A stretch of 9,719 nucleotides of DNA from an uncultured Clostridia bacterium. Lineage in GTDB: Bacteria; Bacillota; Clostridia; Oscillospirales; Acutalibacteraceae. This document shows, piece after piece, positions 1 through 7,878 of the stretch. The position numbers and the translations under genes were made by a program. The notes under the pieces are model-generated. The model was not told the origin of the DNA. It did not search any database and saw only the letters and a program-made list of their open reading frames with translations. The first letter of the stretch is position 1, and each line of letters begins with the position of its first letter. The stretch covers positions 1-9,719 of the forward strand of contig CANQSG010000069.1 of NCBI GenBank assembly GCA_947626485.1. Direction: 5' to 3'.

Positions 1-637
1 TGTAGCGCTCGAGGGTGAAGTTCAGCTCGATGCCGACGCCGAGCGCTGCGGCGCGGCGGAATTGGCGCTCGAGGGTACTGTCGGGAATCAGGTCGAGGAC
101 GCGGATATGATCCTGCCAGGTGACGCCGCCGGCGAGCATCCCGGCGAGCAGGCAGCAGGTCGGGTGCGCGATGCCGATCTTGCGGAAGGGCAAGTCCATC
201 TCCAGCACGGCGTCGAGCCGCTCGACCCAGAGCTCGGCGCGGCGCTCGAACGAGGCGGGCACGTCGATCGTAAACCCGTCCATGTGCAGGTGGGTCGTCG
301 GGATGATGACAAAGGCGAAGCGGTCGAAATGTTCCTTCGCCATGCCGAGGGTGCAGGTCTTGTCGAGGTCGATCTCACAGCCGAAGCGGAAGCGAATGCC
401 GTCCTTTTGCGGCAGCGGCAGGCTCTGGGCGATGTGGGCGTAATCCTGCCGGTCGTAAAAATCGAGGGGCTGACATTTCGGCACGGTCTCGTCCCAGTGG
501 TGATCCGTGAGAATGATATCGTTCAACCCGGCGTCGACGGCGTATTGCAGGACGCGGGCGGGCGTCTGCTCGGGATCGAGCGAGCAGAGCGAAAGGCCGG
601 TATGGATGTGGTAATCCTGATCGACAACAAAGCGCAT
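1..637 (-). CDS. PHP-domain metal-dependent phosphoesterase, partial (C-terminus outside window)
   Basis: The reading frame starts at ATG 637-635 and stays open for 212 codons to the left edge, so the C-terminus is missing. The PHP signature is visible in order: HxH at H10/H12 (DYHIHTGLSLCS), TDHH at residues 44-47, a metal-ligand Glu at E88 (GCEID), THLH at 115-118, AHP at 157-159 and a GIELN segment at 202-206. This family binds two or three metal ions and hydrolyses phosphoester bonds; members include histidinol phosphatases, polymerase-associated PHP domains and nucleotide or sugar phosphatases. The substrate cannot be told here. No signal peptide is seen, so it is probably cytoplasmic. 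A strong AAGGAG site lies 9 nt before the ATG. It is the last visible gene of the sugar-transport operon, 93 nt after the surface-protein stop. A histidinol-phosphatase role is possible, but nothing nearby concerns histidine. Confidence 0.88.
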   Translation of the reverse strand, partial: MRFVVDQDYHIHTGLSLCSLDPEQTPARVLQYAVDAGLNDIILTDHHWDETVPKCQPLDFYDRQDYAHIAQSLPLPQKDGIRFRFGCEIDLDKTCTLGMAKEHFDRFAFVIIPTTHLHMDGFTIDVPASFERRAELWVERLDAVLEMDLPFRKIGIAHPTCCLLAGMLAGGVTWQDHIRVLDLIPDSTLERQFRRAAALGVGIELNFTLERY

Positions 638-679
638 GGCGGGAAGCTCCTTTTTTCGGACGCCTTTTTTCAGGGCGGA

Positions 680-710
680 CGCCGCACCCGAAGCGAAGCC
701 GAATGCGGCG
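680..710 (-). other. Possible hairpin between surface-protein gene and PHP gene
   Basis: A perfect 7-bp inverted repeat (CGCCGCA / TGCGGCG) encloses a 17-nt loop, 20 nt after the surface-protein stop codon. On the transcribed (minus) strand it is followed by GTCCGCCC rather than a U tract, so it does not look like an intrinsic terminator. It could be an mRNA stability element or chance in GC-rich DNA. Just downstream, the 8-mer GGCGTCCG occurs twice (676-683 and 657-664), one copy flush against an A6 run and the other 5 nt before one, leading into the PHP ribosome-binding site. Confidence 0.25.
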
Positions 711-730
711 TGGTTGACAGACCGCGGCAA

Positions 731-3700
731 TCAAGCCTGCGGCGTTTGTTTTTTCTTCTTGCGCAGGACGAGCAGCACGGTCGTCACGATCGCGGCGGCG
801 AGCAGCACCCCGCCGACGATGATCAGAACGACGACGTAGGTCGGAATGCCGCCGGTGCGGGTGACGACGGGACGGCGATTCGTCACCGTGCTGGTGGTCG
901 TGGAGGGGCCGGTATCCTCGACGGTCTCCTCCCAGGTGTCGCCCGGCGTGCCGGGGACGGTGACCTCGATGCGGTTCTGGCGCTTGGGCACCGTGACCTT
1001 TTGCAGCGCCGCAGAGGTCGGGATGAACATGAAATCGTCGAAATAGAGGCTGGCGCCGCCCGTAGTGCGCAGGGCGACCCACGGGGTCTGGGCGACGAAG
1101 CGGTAGCTCACCTGCTGCCATTCCTTGTCTTGCAGGCCGGTCAGCGAGGTCATGCGCTTGACGCCGGCGTTGGTGCCGAAGACGTCGGGGAATTCTTCGA
1201 AGACGAGCGAGAGCTCGGCGGCAGAACCCGACTTGTCGGTCGAGACCCAGAAGGTCAGGTTGTACTCCTGCCCGGGCGTGAGCATGTCTTCATAGAGCAG
1301 CAGGACGTCGCGCGGCTCGGCGTCGGCGCCGATGCGGTGCATGCTTGCGAGGCCGTTGTGGACGTAGTTCGCGTCGAAGCCCGCCGTGCCGGGGCGATAG
1401 AGCTCATAATCCGCCTCGACGTCGTAGATCGAATTCGGGTAGTTCTCGAAATCCTGCACGACGCCTTCGGCTTCCCAACCGGCGTAAAGCAGCTGGTCGA
1501 AATACGGGAAGTAGTCGATCGTGAAGCGCAGGTCGAGCTCGCGGTAGAGATACCAGCCGGTGAAGCGGTAGCCCTCGCGCACCGGCGTCGGCAGGTGCAG
1601 CGGGGTTTCCGGGTCGCCGAGCATGGGCTCGATCTCGTTGCCGCCGTTGGTCTCGAAGGTGATCTTGATCTTGGCGGGGTCGGTCGTGTTCGAGAAGCGG
1701 GCGGGGTCGTCGAACCGCTCGGCGAAGCCGCGCAGCACCGGCGTGCCGTTGTCGAGCGCGAGCCAGACGTTGTCGAAATCGAAGCCGATCATGTTGAGCT
1801 TCGCGATCTCGCCCCGCATCATCAGGACACTGATCATCGTCACGGCGCGGGGGACGCCGCCGGCGTTCGAATAATTGTGCTCGTACTCGAAGGGCGAGCT
1901 CTGGTTCGTGACGCTCGCTCTGCCGCCGCCGAGGAGGTTGGCCTTGTCCGTGGCGACGTAGCAGTTGCGGATCACGCCGCCCTCAAGCAGCGTCCAGGAG
2001 TTGCCGTAGATGCCGCCGTCGCGGTCGGACTGGCGAATGAGGTTGCCGACGAAATAGCAGTTGTCAGCCGTGAAGGGCGAGGGGGCGCCGCCGATGAGGC
2101 CGCCGGGGAAATAGGCGTCGATCGTGACGGTCGCGTCGGCGAAGCACTCCGAAAGGTCGAGCAGCGTTTTGGGGTTGTCATAGTCGTCGATGAAGCACTG
2201 GCCGACGAAGCCGGCGGCGTAGGCCTCGGCGTTGGGGTTCGTGTTATCCGAAGCGGGGCGGGCGTGAATTTCGGACTGCGTCAGACCCACGCGGTGGATC
2301 GAGGCGCCGTCGCAGGCCGTCGGGAAGAGGCCGGCGTAGACGACGGAATTCGTGAAGCGCTGGTTCAGATAGAGCCCGGAAATGATGTGATAGGCGCCGT
2401 CGAGGTGGCCGCGGAAGCAGCCCTCGCGGGCGGCCGAAACGGTGAACCACGGGATCGCGCTGTCCTGCCAGCCGTCCGACGATGTGTCGTTGAGCAGGAT
2501 GTCGGCGGTCAGGACGTAGTATTTCCCTTCGCTGTTTTTCAGGTCGGTGAAGACGAGCTTCGCGAGCTGTTCGCCGGTGGCGATCTGGTAGGGGTCGTTT
2601 TGTTCACCGGTGCCGGCGGCGTAGTTCGTGGCGATACGCCCCGTCCAGAAGGCGCCCGGCGTGCCGTCGGAGGAAACGGGCTTGAGCTTCGGATAGCGCG
2701 CGGAGGTGAAGTAGGTGCCGACCCAGTCGAGCTGCGGCATGTTGGTCTTCGCGTCCTCGCCGCGCATCAGTGAAGCGTCAAGCACGGTCACGCTCGGGAC
2801 GGTCTCGTCCGCCTCGGTGCCGTAGTTCTTCGCGCCGGTGACCGACGCGCCGTTGTAGGAGCAGAAGACGGTGCCGACCGCGTAGCTGTTGATGACGGAG
2901 CGCGAGGAGTTCCAGGCGTTGCCGATCATCGCGCCGTAACGCGCGCCGGATTCGGTGCTGTGTTTCAGCGTGCCGACGAAATAGCAGCTGTCGATCGTGA
3001 TGTTTGCAGAGCCGCCCGCTGCCAGGCCGCCGGTGAAGCTCTTCGCGGAAGAATCATTTTCGATCAGAACGTCCTCCTCGACGAAGCAACCGGTCAGGCT
3101 CAGCGAGGTCGAGAACTGGCCGACGATCGCGGCGACGTAGACCTCTTGCGCCGCGGTCGTGTCGAGGTGGAGATAGGCGTGATCGACGCCGAGGTTGTTG
3201 ATCGTCGCCCCGTTCGTGCGGGGGAAGAGGGCGAGGAAGAAGTTGCCGCTCGGGGCGGTATCGTTATAATAGAGACCCGAGACGGTGTGGCCGTTGCCCT
3301 CGAGGGTGCCGGCGAAGGCCGCCGTGCCGATCGAGGTGTACCAGGCGCGGTTGGTGTCCGCCTCGTACCACTTTTCGGCGGTGGTGTCGTTGAGCAGGAT
3401 GTCGTGCGTCAGCTCGTAATACTTCCCTGCCGTCGACCCGCCGTTGGTGATGAGGAAGGCGAGCTGGTCCGCCGTCGCGATCTGATAGGGGGCGTCTTTC
3501 GCGCCGGTGCCGCCCGCGAAATGGGTCGCGACGCCGCCGCCCCAGACTTCGCCCGGCAGGCTCTCCGCCCCGTCGAAGCGCAGGTGCGGGTAGCCCTCGG
3601 TCGTCACCCAGACGCTCGACCAGCTCAGCTGCGGCATGTTGTCCTTCGCCGCCGCGCCGGTCATCTGTTCCTTCGTCAGGACGGTGATCGACTTGTCGCT

Positions 3701-6346
3701 GTGCTCGTTGCCCTCGGCGACGGTGTTATAGTTGCCGGTGCTGTCGTTGCGGAAGGCGTGGGTGTGGCCGCGCAGCCGCCGCCCGTCGACCGTCGCAAAG
3801 CAGTGGCGGATCGAGACGGAATCGATGTTGCTCGAATCGCTGTTCCAGACGTTGCCGAGCAGGGCGCCGTACCGCCCGTCGGGCGAGGCAGGCAGGGGAT
3901 CCGGAACCGTGATCGAACCGGTGAAGGCGCAGTTTTCGAGCTTCGTGCCCGCCGCCGCGCCGAAGTACGCCGCGAGTCCCCCGGCGTTCTTGCCGGCGTT
4001 CAGCGAGACGGTCGTCTCGACAAAACAGCGTTCAAGGGTCACGCCGCCGCCGCCGGCGCCGAGGCTCGCCGCGGCGCTGCCGGAGGTCGTGAAGGAGGCG
4101 TCGGCGATGACGAGGTTGCGCACCGTCACGCCGTTCACGAAGGTCGGGAAAAGGGCGACGGTCGCGCCGCCGTTGTAATAGAGGCCGGAGATCGTGTGCC
4201 CCTGCCCGTCGAAGGTGCCGGCAAATTTCTTCGCGGCGTTCGAATCATACCACGATTTCGCGGTGTTCGTCCAGGTTTCGTCCGACGTATCGTTGAGGGC
4301 GACGTCCTCGGTTAAGACGTAGAACTTGCCCTGCGTGTCCTCGTCGAGCGAGACGAGGCGGGCGAGCTGCGCGGCGTTGGCGATCTCGAAGGGCTCGGTT
4401 TCGGTGCCCTTGCCGCCCGCGTAGGCGTCGGCAGCCGAGCCGTCCCACGGCGCGGTCTCGGGTTCGTCTCCCGTCGTGCCGAACCGCAGGCGGGGGTAAC
4501 CGTCGGGCGAGGTCGTCCAGACGTCGAGCCAGTCGAAGGCGGTCATGTTATCCCGCGCCGCGTTGCCCTTCATCTGGTCGTCGGTCATGACGGTGACGCC
4601 CGACACGGCCTCCGGCACTCCGTTGCTCTCGCCGACCGTGTTATAGCTGGCCGTCGCGGACGGGGTGTAGCCGGAATAGGAGTTGAAGATGACGCCGACG
4701 GCGTAGCAGTTGCTAAAGGTGCGGGTGTTCCAGACGTCGCCGGCCATCGCGCCGAAGCGCACGCCGGTTTCCTTTGAATATTCCAGTTGCCCGGCGAAAT
4801 AGCAGTTTTCGGCGGTGATTTTCCCGCCGCCGCCGCCGATCAGGCCGCCGACGCGCGAGCCCGCCGTCGCGGCGTTGCTGACCGTGACGCTCTCGTCCAC
4901 GCCGCATTGTTGCAGCGTCGTCGCGGTGGATGCCACACCGATCAGTCCGCCGACGTAGGTGTTGCCGGTGCCGGTCGTGGTGCAGCGCAGGTAAGAATCC
5001 TGCAACACGAGATTGCAGATCGTCGCGCCGTTCGTCGCCGGGAAGAGGCCGGTTTTGACGCTGCCGCCCGTGCCGTCGTAATAGAGGCCGGAGACGGTGT
5101 GCCCCGCCCCGTCGAAGGTGCCGATGAAGGTCTTGGCGGTCGAGGTGTCATACCACTTGTGCGCCGAGTCCTTCCAGTTGAGCACCGTCGTATCGTTGAG
5201 GCGGATGTCGGCGGTCAGGACGAAATGGCTGCCCGCACCGGCGGCGTCGGAGGTCAACAGGTAGGCGAGCTGCGCGGGGGTCTCGATCTGGTAAGGCTCT
5301 TCAGCAGAACCGGCGCCGCCCGCAAAGGAGTCGGCGACGCTGCCGTCCCAGACCTCGGGCGCATCGGGTTCTTCGGGTTCTTCCGCCGTCGCAAAGCGCA
5401 GGCGCGGGAAGTCGCCCTCGACCGTCTCCCAAGTCTCGAGCCAGTCGAGATCGGGCATGTTCGTCTTCGCCGCCTCGCCCTTCATGTCGTCTTCGGCGAC
5501 GGTCTGGGCGTTGGGCAGGTTGTTCGCGCGCACCTCCGGCACGGTCGCGTAATTATTGGAGCCGGAGAAGTTCCAGTGCTGGCAGATCATCGCGCCGCAG
5601 GAGATGGTGCGGTTGACCGAAAGGGTGGCGCTCCAGAAGTCGCCGAGCAGGCCGTGATTGTTCAGCAGGCCGCCCTCGAGCTTCCCGTAAAAGGCGGAAT
5701 TGTCGACCGAGATCGTCGCCGTGCCGCGCGCCGCGAAGCCCGCGACGTCGGTCGCGTCATTTGTGCCGCGGACAACGGCGTCCCGCACGATCACGTGGTC
5801 GATCGTGCAGTTGCCGTCGGCGTAGCCGATGAGGGCGGAGACGCCCTGATTCGAACCCGAGCAGGTCAGGTCGGCGCCCGAGACGATCAGATTTTTGAGG
5901 ACGGCGGTCGAACCGGCGTTGACGCGGGGGAACAGGCCGGCGTGGCGCGCGCCGTTGTAATACAGGCCGAAAATCGTGTGCCCCGCCCCGTCGAGCGTGC
6001 CGGAAAAGGACTTCGACGAATTGTAGTCAAACCAGCTCTGCGCCGAAGCCGTCCAGTCGTCGGTCGAATTGTCGTTCAGGCGGATGTCGGCCGTCAGGAG
6101 GAAATGCTTGCCCTCGGTGTCGGCCGTCGAGACGAGATAGGCAAGCTGGTCTGCCGTCGCGATTTGGAACGGATCCGTAATGGAGCCGTCGCCGTCCGCG
6201 AAGGATTCGGCGACCGAGCCGTCCCAAATCGAGCCGCCGACCGACGGGCTTGCCGCGACCGGCAGCACCGCCAGCATGCCGAGCAGGAGGGAAAGCGCCG
6301 TCAGGCAGGCGAGGAGCTGCTTGCCGCCGGGAAGAAATCGCTTCAT
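731..6346 (-). CDS. Giant secreted, membrane-anchored surface protein with five GLUG-like beta-helix units, InlB-type repeat and CBM-like domain
   Basis: The protein has 1871 residues. Residues 1-32 are a Sec signal peptide (MKRF start, Leu-rich core, VAA before SPS). Five homologous units follow at about 41-320, 333-622, 634-924, 935-1222 and 1234-1540. Each opens with W(D/G/T)G and FAGG.G, then PYQIAT..QLA.L, LT.DI.LNDT, F.GT.DG.GHT(I/V)SGLYY, LFP, GGL(I/A) and NCYF.G, and closes with a KDNMP.LDW..VW...YPRLRF type segment. The VGGLIG...ENCYFAG pattern (466-525, 500-520) resembles the GLUG motif of beta-helical surface proteins. Residues 1560-1625 match an InlB B-repeat (FETNGG...REGYRFTGWY...YAGW). 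Residues 1629-1776 look like a CBM4/9-type jelly roll (DFEN...W.QVSYRF...SLYFDDF). A Thr/Pro-rich linker leads to a membrane helix at about 1834-1861 and a KKKK tail. No LPXTG is seen, so anchoring is probably by the helix. AGAGG lies 8 nt before the ATG. Role inferred: extracellular glycan binding or adhesion serving the co-transcribed importer. No catalytic residues recognised. Confidence 0.9.
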   Translation of the reverse strand: MKRFLPGGKQLLACLTALSLLLGMLAVLPVAASPSVGGSIWDGSVAESFADGDGSITDPFQIATADQLAYLVSTADTEGKHFLLTADIRLNDNSTDDWTASAQSWFDYNSSKSFSGTLDGAGHTIFGLYYNGARHAGLFPRVNAGSTAVLKNLIVSGADLTCSGSNQGVSALIGYADGNCTIDHVIVRDAVVRGTNDATDVAGFAARGTATISVDNSAFYGKLEGGLLNNHGLLGDFWSATLSVNRTISCGAMICQHWNFSGSNNYATVPEVRANNLPNAQTVAEDDMKGEAAKTNMPDLDWLETWETVEGDFPRLRFATAEEPEEPDAPEVWDGSVADSFAGGAGSAEEPYQIETPAQLAYLLTSDAAGAGSHFVLTADIRLNDTTVLNWKDSAHKWYDTSTAKTFIGTFDGAGHTVSGLYYDGTGGSVKTGLFPATNGATICNLVLQDSYLRCTTTGTGNTYVGGLIGVASTATTLQQCGVDESVTVSNAATAGSRVGGLIGGGGGKITAENCYFAGQLEYSKETGVRFGAMAGDVWNTRTFSNCYAVGVIFNSYSGYTPSATASYNTVGESNGVPEAVSGVTVMTDDQMKGNAARDNMTAFDWLDVWTTSPDGYPRLRFGTTGDEPETAPWDGSAADAYAGGKGTETEPFEIANAAQLARLVSLDEDTQGKFYVLTEDVALNDTSDETWTNTAKSWYDSNAAKKFAGTFDGQGHTISGLYYNGGATVALFPTFVNGVTVRNLVIADASFTTSGSAAASLGAGGGGVTLERCFVETTVSLNAGKNAGGLAAYFGAAAGTKLENCAFTGSITVPDPLPASPDGRYGALLGNVWNSDSSNIDSVSIRHCFATVDGRRLRGHTHAFRNDSTGNYNTVAEGNEHSDKSITVLTKEQMTGAAAKDNMPQLSWSSVWVTTEGYPHLRFDGAESLPGEVWGGGVATHFAGGTGAKDAPYQIATADQLAFLITNGGSTAGKYYELTHDILLNDTTAEKWYEADTNRAWYTSIGTAAFAGTLEGNGHTVSGLYYNDTAPSGNFFLALFPRTNGATINNLGVDHAYLHLDTTAAQEVYVAAIVGQFSTSLSLTGCFVEEDVLIENDSSAKSFTGGLAAGGSANITIDSCYFVGTLKHSTESGARYGAMIGNAWNSSRSVINSYAVGTVFCSYNGASVTGAKNYGTEADETVPSVTVLDASLMRGEDAKTNMPQLDWVGTYFTSARYPKLKPVSSDGTPGAFWTGRIATNYAAGTGEQNDPYQIATGEQLAKLVFTDLKNSEGKYYVLTADILLNDTSSDGWQDSAIPWFTVSAAREGCFRGHLDGAYHIISGLYLNQRFTNSVVYAGLFPTACDGASIHRVGLTQSEIHARPASDNTNPNAEAYAAGFVGQCFIDDYDNPKTLLDLSECFADATVTIDAYFPGGLIGGAPSPFTADNCYFVGNLIRQSDRDGGIYGNSWTLLEGGVIRNCYVATDKANLLGGGRASVTNQSSPFEYEHNYSNAGGVPRAVTMISVLMMRGEIAKLNMIGFDFDNVWLALDNGTPVLRGFAERFDDPARFSNTTDPAKIKITFETNGGNEIEPMLGDPETPLHLPTPVREGYRFTGWYLYRELDLRFTIDYFPYFDQLLYAGWEAEGVVQDFENYPNSIYDVEADYELYRPGTAGFDANYVHNGLASMHRIGADAEPRDVLLLYEDMLTPGQEYNLTFWVSTDKSGSAAELSLVFEEFPDVFGTNAGVKRMTSLTGLQDKEWQQVSYRFVAQTPWVALRTTGGASLYFDDFMFIPTSAALQKVTVPKRQNRIEVTVPGTPGDTWEETVEDTGPSTTTSTVTNRRPVVTRTGGIPTYVVVLIIVGGVLLAAAIVTTVLLVLRKKKKQTPQA
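1727..6226 (-). repeat. Five tandem ~0.9-kb coding repeats inside the surface-protein gene
   Basis: The five units lie at about 5387-6226, 4481-5350, 3575-4447, 2678-3544 and 1727-2647, separated by short acidic or Pro-rich spacers of about 10-12 residues. The LNDT/LNDN motif recurs at residues 90, 383, 684, 985 and 1284, a spacing of about 293-301 residues. Short stretches are also conserved at DNA level; for example the plus-strand text cgttgagcaggatgtcg occurs near 2487 and 3387, with close variants near 4290, 5194 and 6072. The first unit lacks two of the Cys positions kept in the middle units, and the last unit is the most divergent (HLDGAYHIISGLYLN). Confidence 0.85.
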
Positions 6347-6387
6347 GAAATCATCCTCTTTTCATTCGGGAGGTCGTGTCCGCGCGG

Positions 6388-6771
6388 TTATTTCTTCAGG
6401 CCGAGCGCGGAGAGCTGGGAATCGATGTTCTGGTTGACCTTGGTGGCGGCGGCGTTGATCCGGTTCGCCATGGCGGAAAGCTCTGCGTCGACCTGGTTTG
6501 GCGCCTTGGTCGCGACGACGGTGTAATCGAAGCCGTCCTCGTTCGTCAGGTTGCAGACGCCGGTCAGATAATAGGGGTTCTTGGCGTCGGTATTGACGCC
6601 GGTCGTCAGCTTGAAGAAGAAGCTCTCGGCTTCCTTGTTGATAAAGGAGGTCGACCGGTCGTAATTGTTGACGTCAAGATAATAGCGCAGGAAGAGGCCG
6701 GCGCCGACGGGGTTCTTCGCGCCGCGGATGAGACCCCAGCCGCGGAAGATGCCGGTCGAAACGGTCGTAAT
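6388..6771 (-). pseudogene. Frameshifted C-terminal part of the sugar-binding lipoprotein
   Basis: This frame, offset from the main binding-protein frame, reads ITTVSTGIFRGWGLIRGAKN and continues with PVGAGLFLRYYLD, then 127 residues in all to the TAA at 6388-6390, ending LSALGLKK. The GWG.I.GAKNP..A..FLRYYLD pattern is the normal C-lobe segment of family 1 sugar-binding proteins, which the upstream frame fails to supply. It has no start codon or ribosome-binding site of its own at its beginning, so it is the displaced 3' end of the same gene. Joined to the 350 codons upstream it gives about 477 residues, close to the family's usual length plus the long N-terminal linker. The next gene begins 41 nt after this stop, a normal operon gap, which supports 6388 as the true gene end. 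Confidence 0.85.
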
Positions 6772-7822
6772 CCGGGATGTAGCAGAAGCCGACCTCGTCG
6801 GCCTTCATGTTCGCGAAATAGCCGACCGCCTTGGTGCCGTAGACGTTGGTGATCGCCATGCCGGCCTGGCCGATGATGAAGTTGTTGATGAGGTTATGCT
6901 CGGTGACGGGGCGGATATAGCCCTTCGAGGTCCAGTCGGCGATCTTTTTCAGGACGTTCGACGCCATCGTGTCGACGCCGTTGACGAGCTTGCCGTTCTG
7001 CATCTTGAAGAAGCCGGTGTTCGCCGCGCCCAGCAGCGACTGGACGTTGATATAGGCGCCGATGTAGCCCGCGTTTTTCAGCTCGGACATACATTTTTCA
7101 AAGGCGGCGTAATTCCAGCTGCCCGCCTTGTAATACTCCTCGGGGGTGCGGATGTTGTTGTCGGCGAAGATGCGCTTGTTGTAGAACAGGCAGTCGACCT
7201 CCGACCAGATGTTGCCCACCGCGTTGACGAGGAAGGGCTTGCCGCCCATCGTCGACAGCTTGATCATGCCCTGATCCCAGATCGGGTCGGACAGGTCGAG
7301 CTGCATGGCCTCGATCGGCTGCAGGACCGAGAGCGAGGACGGCCAGTCTTCATTATTGAAGAAGACGTCGGGCGCGTTTTTGGAGGCGATCATACCGGCG
7401 ATGGTGTTGACGTAGCCGTCCTGCGCGACGGTGTCGATCTTCACTTTAATGCCGTATTTCTTCTCGAAGGCGTCGACCACGGGGCCGTCTTCCTGCTTGT
7501 GCGGGTCTTTCCAGGTCGCGAAGCGCACCGTCGTCCCGCGGTATTTTTCGGGGTCGACCTTACCGGTCGAGCCGCCGGTCGTGCCGTTCGGGCCGGTGCC
7601 CGCCGCGCCGCCGTCGACGCGGCTGACGGTCGTGCCGGGCTGGGCGGTCGTGCCGTTCGAGCCGGAGGCGGTCGTCGCGCCGCCGTTGTTTTCCACGGTG
7701 ATGGTGGATTCCTCCTCGATCCAGGAGACCACCTCTTCCCCGCCGCAGCCGACCGCCATCATAAGCGCCAGCACGAGCGTCGTCAGACGTAACGCCAGGG
7801 ATACCTTTTTCTGTCTTGTCAT
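6674..7822 (-). CDS. Sugar ABC transporter extracellular substrate-binding lipoprotein (main part, interrupted by frameshift)
   Basis: This is the solute-binding subunit of a CUT1-type carbohydrate importer. The N-terminus has Arg/Lys, a hydrophobic core and a lipobox AVGC with Cys26 as the lipidation site, so it is tethered to the outer face of the membrane. Residues 27-90 form a Gly/Thr/Asn-rich linker. The binding fold starts near 95 (TTVRFATWKDPHK) and shows family 1 features: VVDAFEKKYGIKVKID, NAPDVFFNN, LFYNKRIFADNNI and GSWNYAAFEKCM. The frame is sound to about residue 350 (VGFCYIP). Beyond this the frame gives an Arg/Pro-rich tail (33 residues, RREEPRRRR) that is out-of-frame translation, while the true C-lobe continues in another frame to 6388. 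An AAGGGAG site at 7832-7839 precedes the ATG by 9 nt. It lies 56 nt downstream of the second permease. Binding-protein genes often come first in such operons; here it comes third. Substrate specificity cannot be read from the sequence. Confidence 0.9.
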   Translation of the reverse strand: MTRQKKVSLALRLTTLVLALMMAVGCGGEEVVSWIEEESTITVENNGGATTASGSNGTTAQPGTTVSRVDGGAAGTGPNGTTGGSTGKVDPEKYRGTTVRFATWKDPHKQEDGPVVDAFEKKYGIKVKIDTVAQDGYVNTIAGMIASKNAPDVFFNNEDWPSSLSVLQPIEAMQLDLSDPIWDQGMIKLSTMGGKPFLVNAVGNIWSEVDCLFYNKRIFADNNIRTPEEYYKAGSWNYAAFEKCMSELKNAGYIGAYINVQSLLGAANTGFFKMQNGKLVNGVDTMASNVLKKIADWTSKGYIRPVTEHNLINNFIIGQAGMAITNVYGTKAVGYFANMKADEVGFCYIPDYDRFDRHLPRLGSHPRREEPRRRRPLPALLS

Positions 7823-7878
7823 CGTTCAAAACTCCCTTCAACGGTTTTGTTTGCAATGTTTTTTATCGGAACAGGTTT

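Noticed and set aside
1829..1871. LPXTG sortase signal at the C-terminus of the surface protein (numbers are residues)
   Set aside because: A hydrophobic helix and a Lys-rich tail are present, but no LPXTG-like pentapeptide precedes them (the sequence reads VTRTGGIPTY), so membrane-helix anchoring is more likely.
62..2773. 903-codon open frame on the plus strand
   Set aside because: It is antisense to the surface protein and PHP genes. The translation is low-complexity, rich in Arg, Gly, Val, Ala and Glu, without domain signatures. Long antisense frames are expected opposite genes with strong G/C third-position bias.
2960..4315. 451-codon open frame on the plus strand
   Set aside because: Antisense shadow of repeat units 3 and 4 of the surface protein; the same motifs (DQNVLLDE, DRDGV) simply recur because the opposite strand is repetitive. 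No ribosome-binding site or protein-family features.
4787..6526. 579-codon open frame on the plus strand
   Set aside because: Antisense shadow of units 1 and 2 of the surface protein, with the same skewed composition and no signal peptide, membrane helix or known motif.
6765..6780. Programmed ribosomal frameshift in the binding-protein gene
   Set aside because: No slippery heptamer of the X XXY YYZ kind and no clear downstream stimulatory hairpin are seen. This protein family is not known for recoding, so mutation or sequence error is the simpler reading.
6728..7792. 354-codon open frame on the plus strand
   Set aside because: Antisense to the binding lipoprotein, whose lipobox and family 1 motifs on the minus strand are clear.
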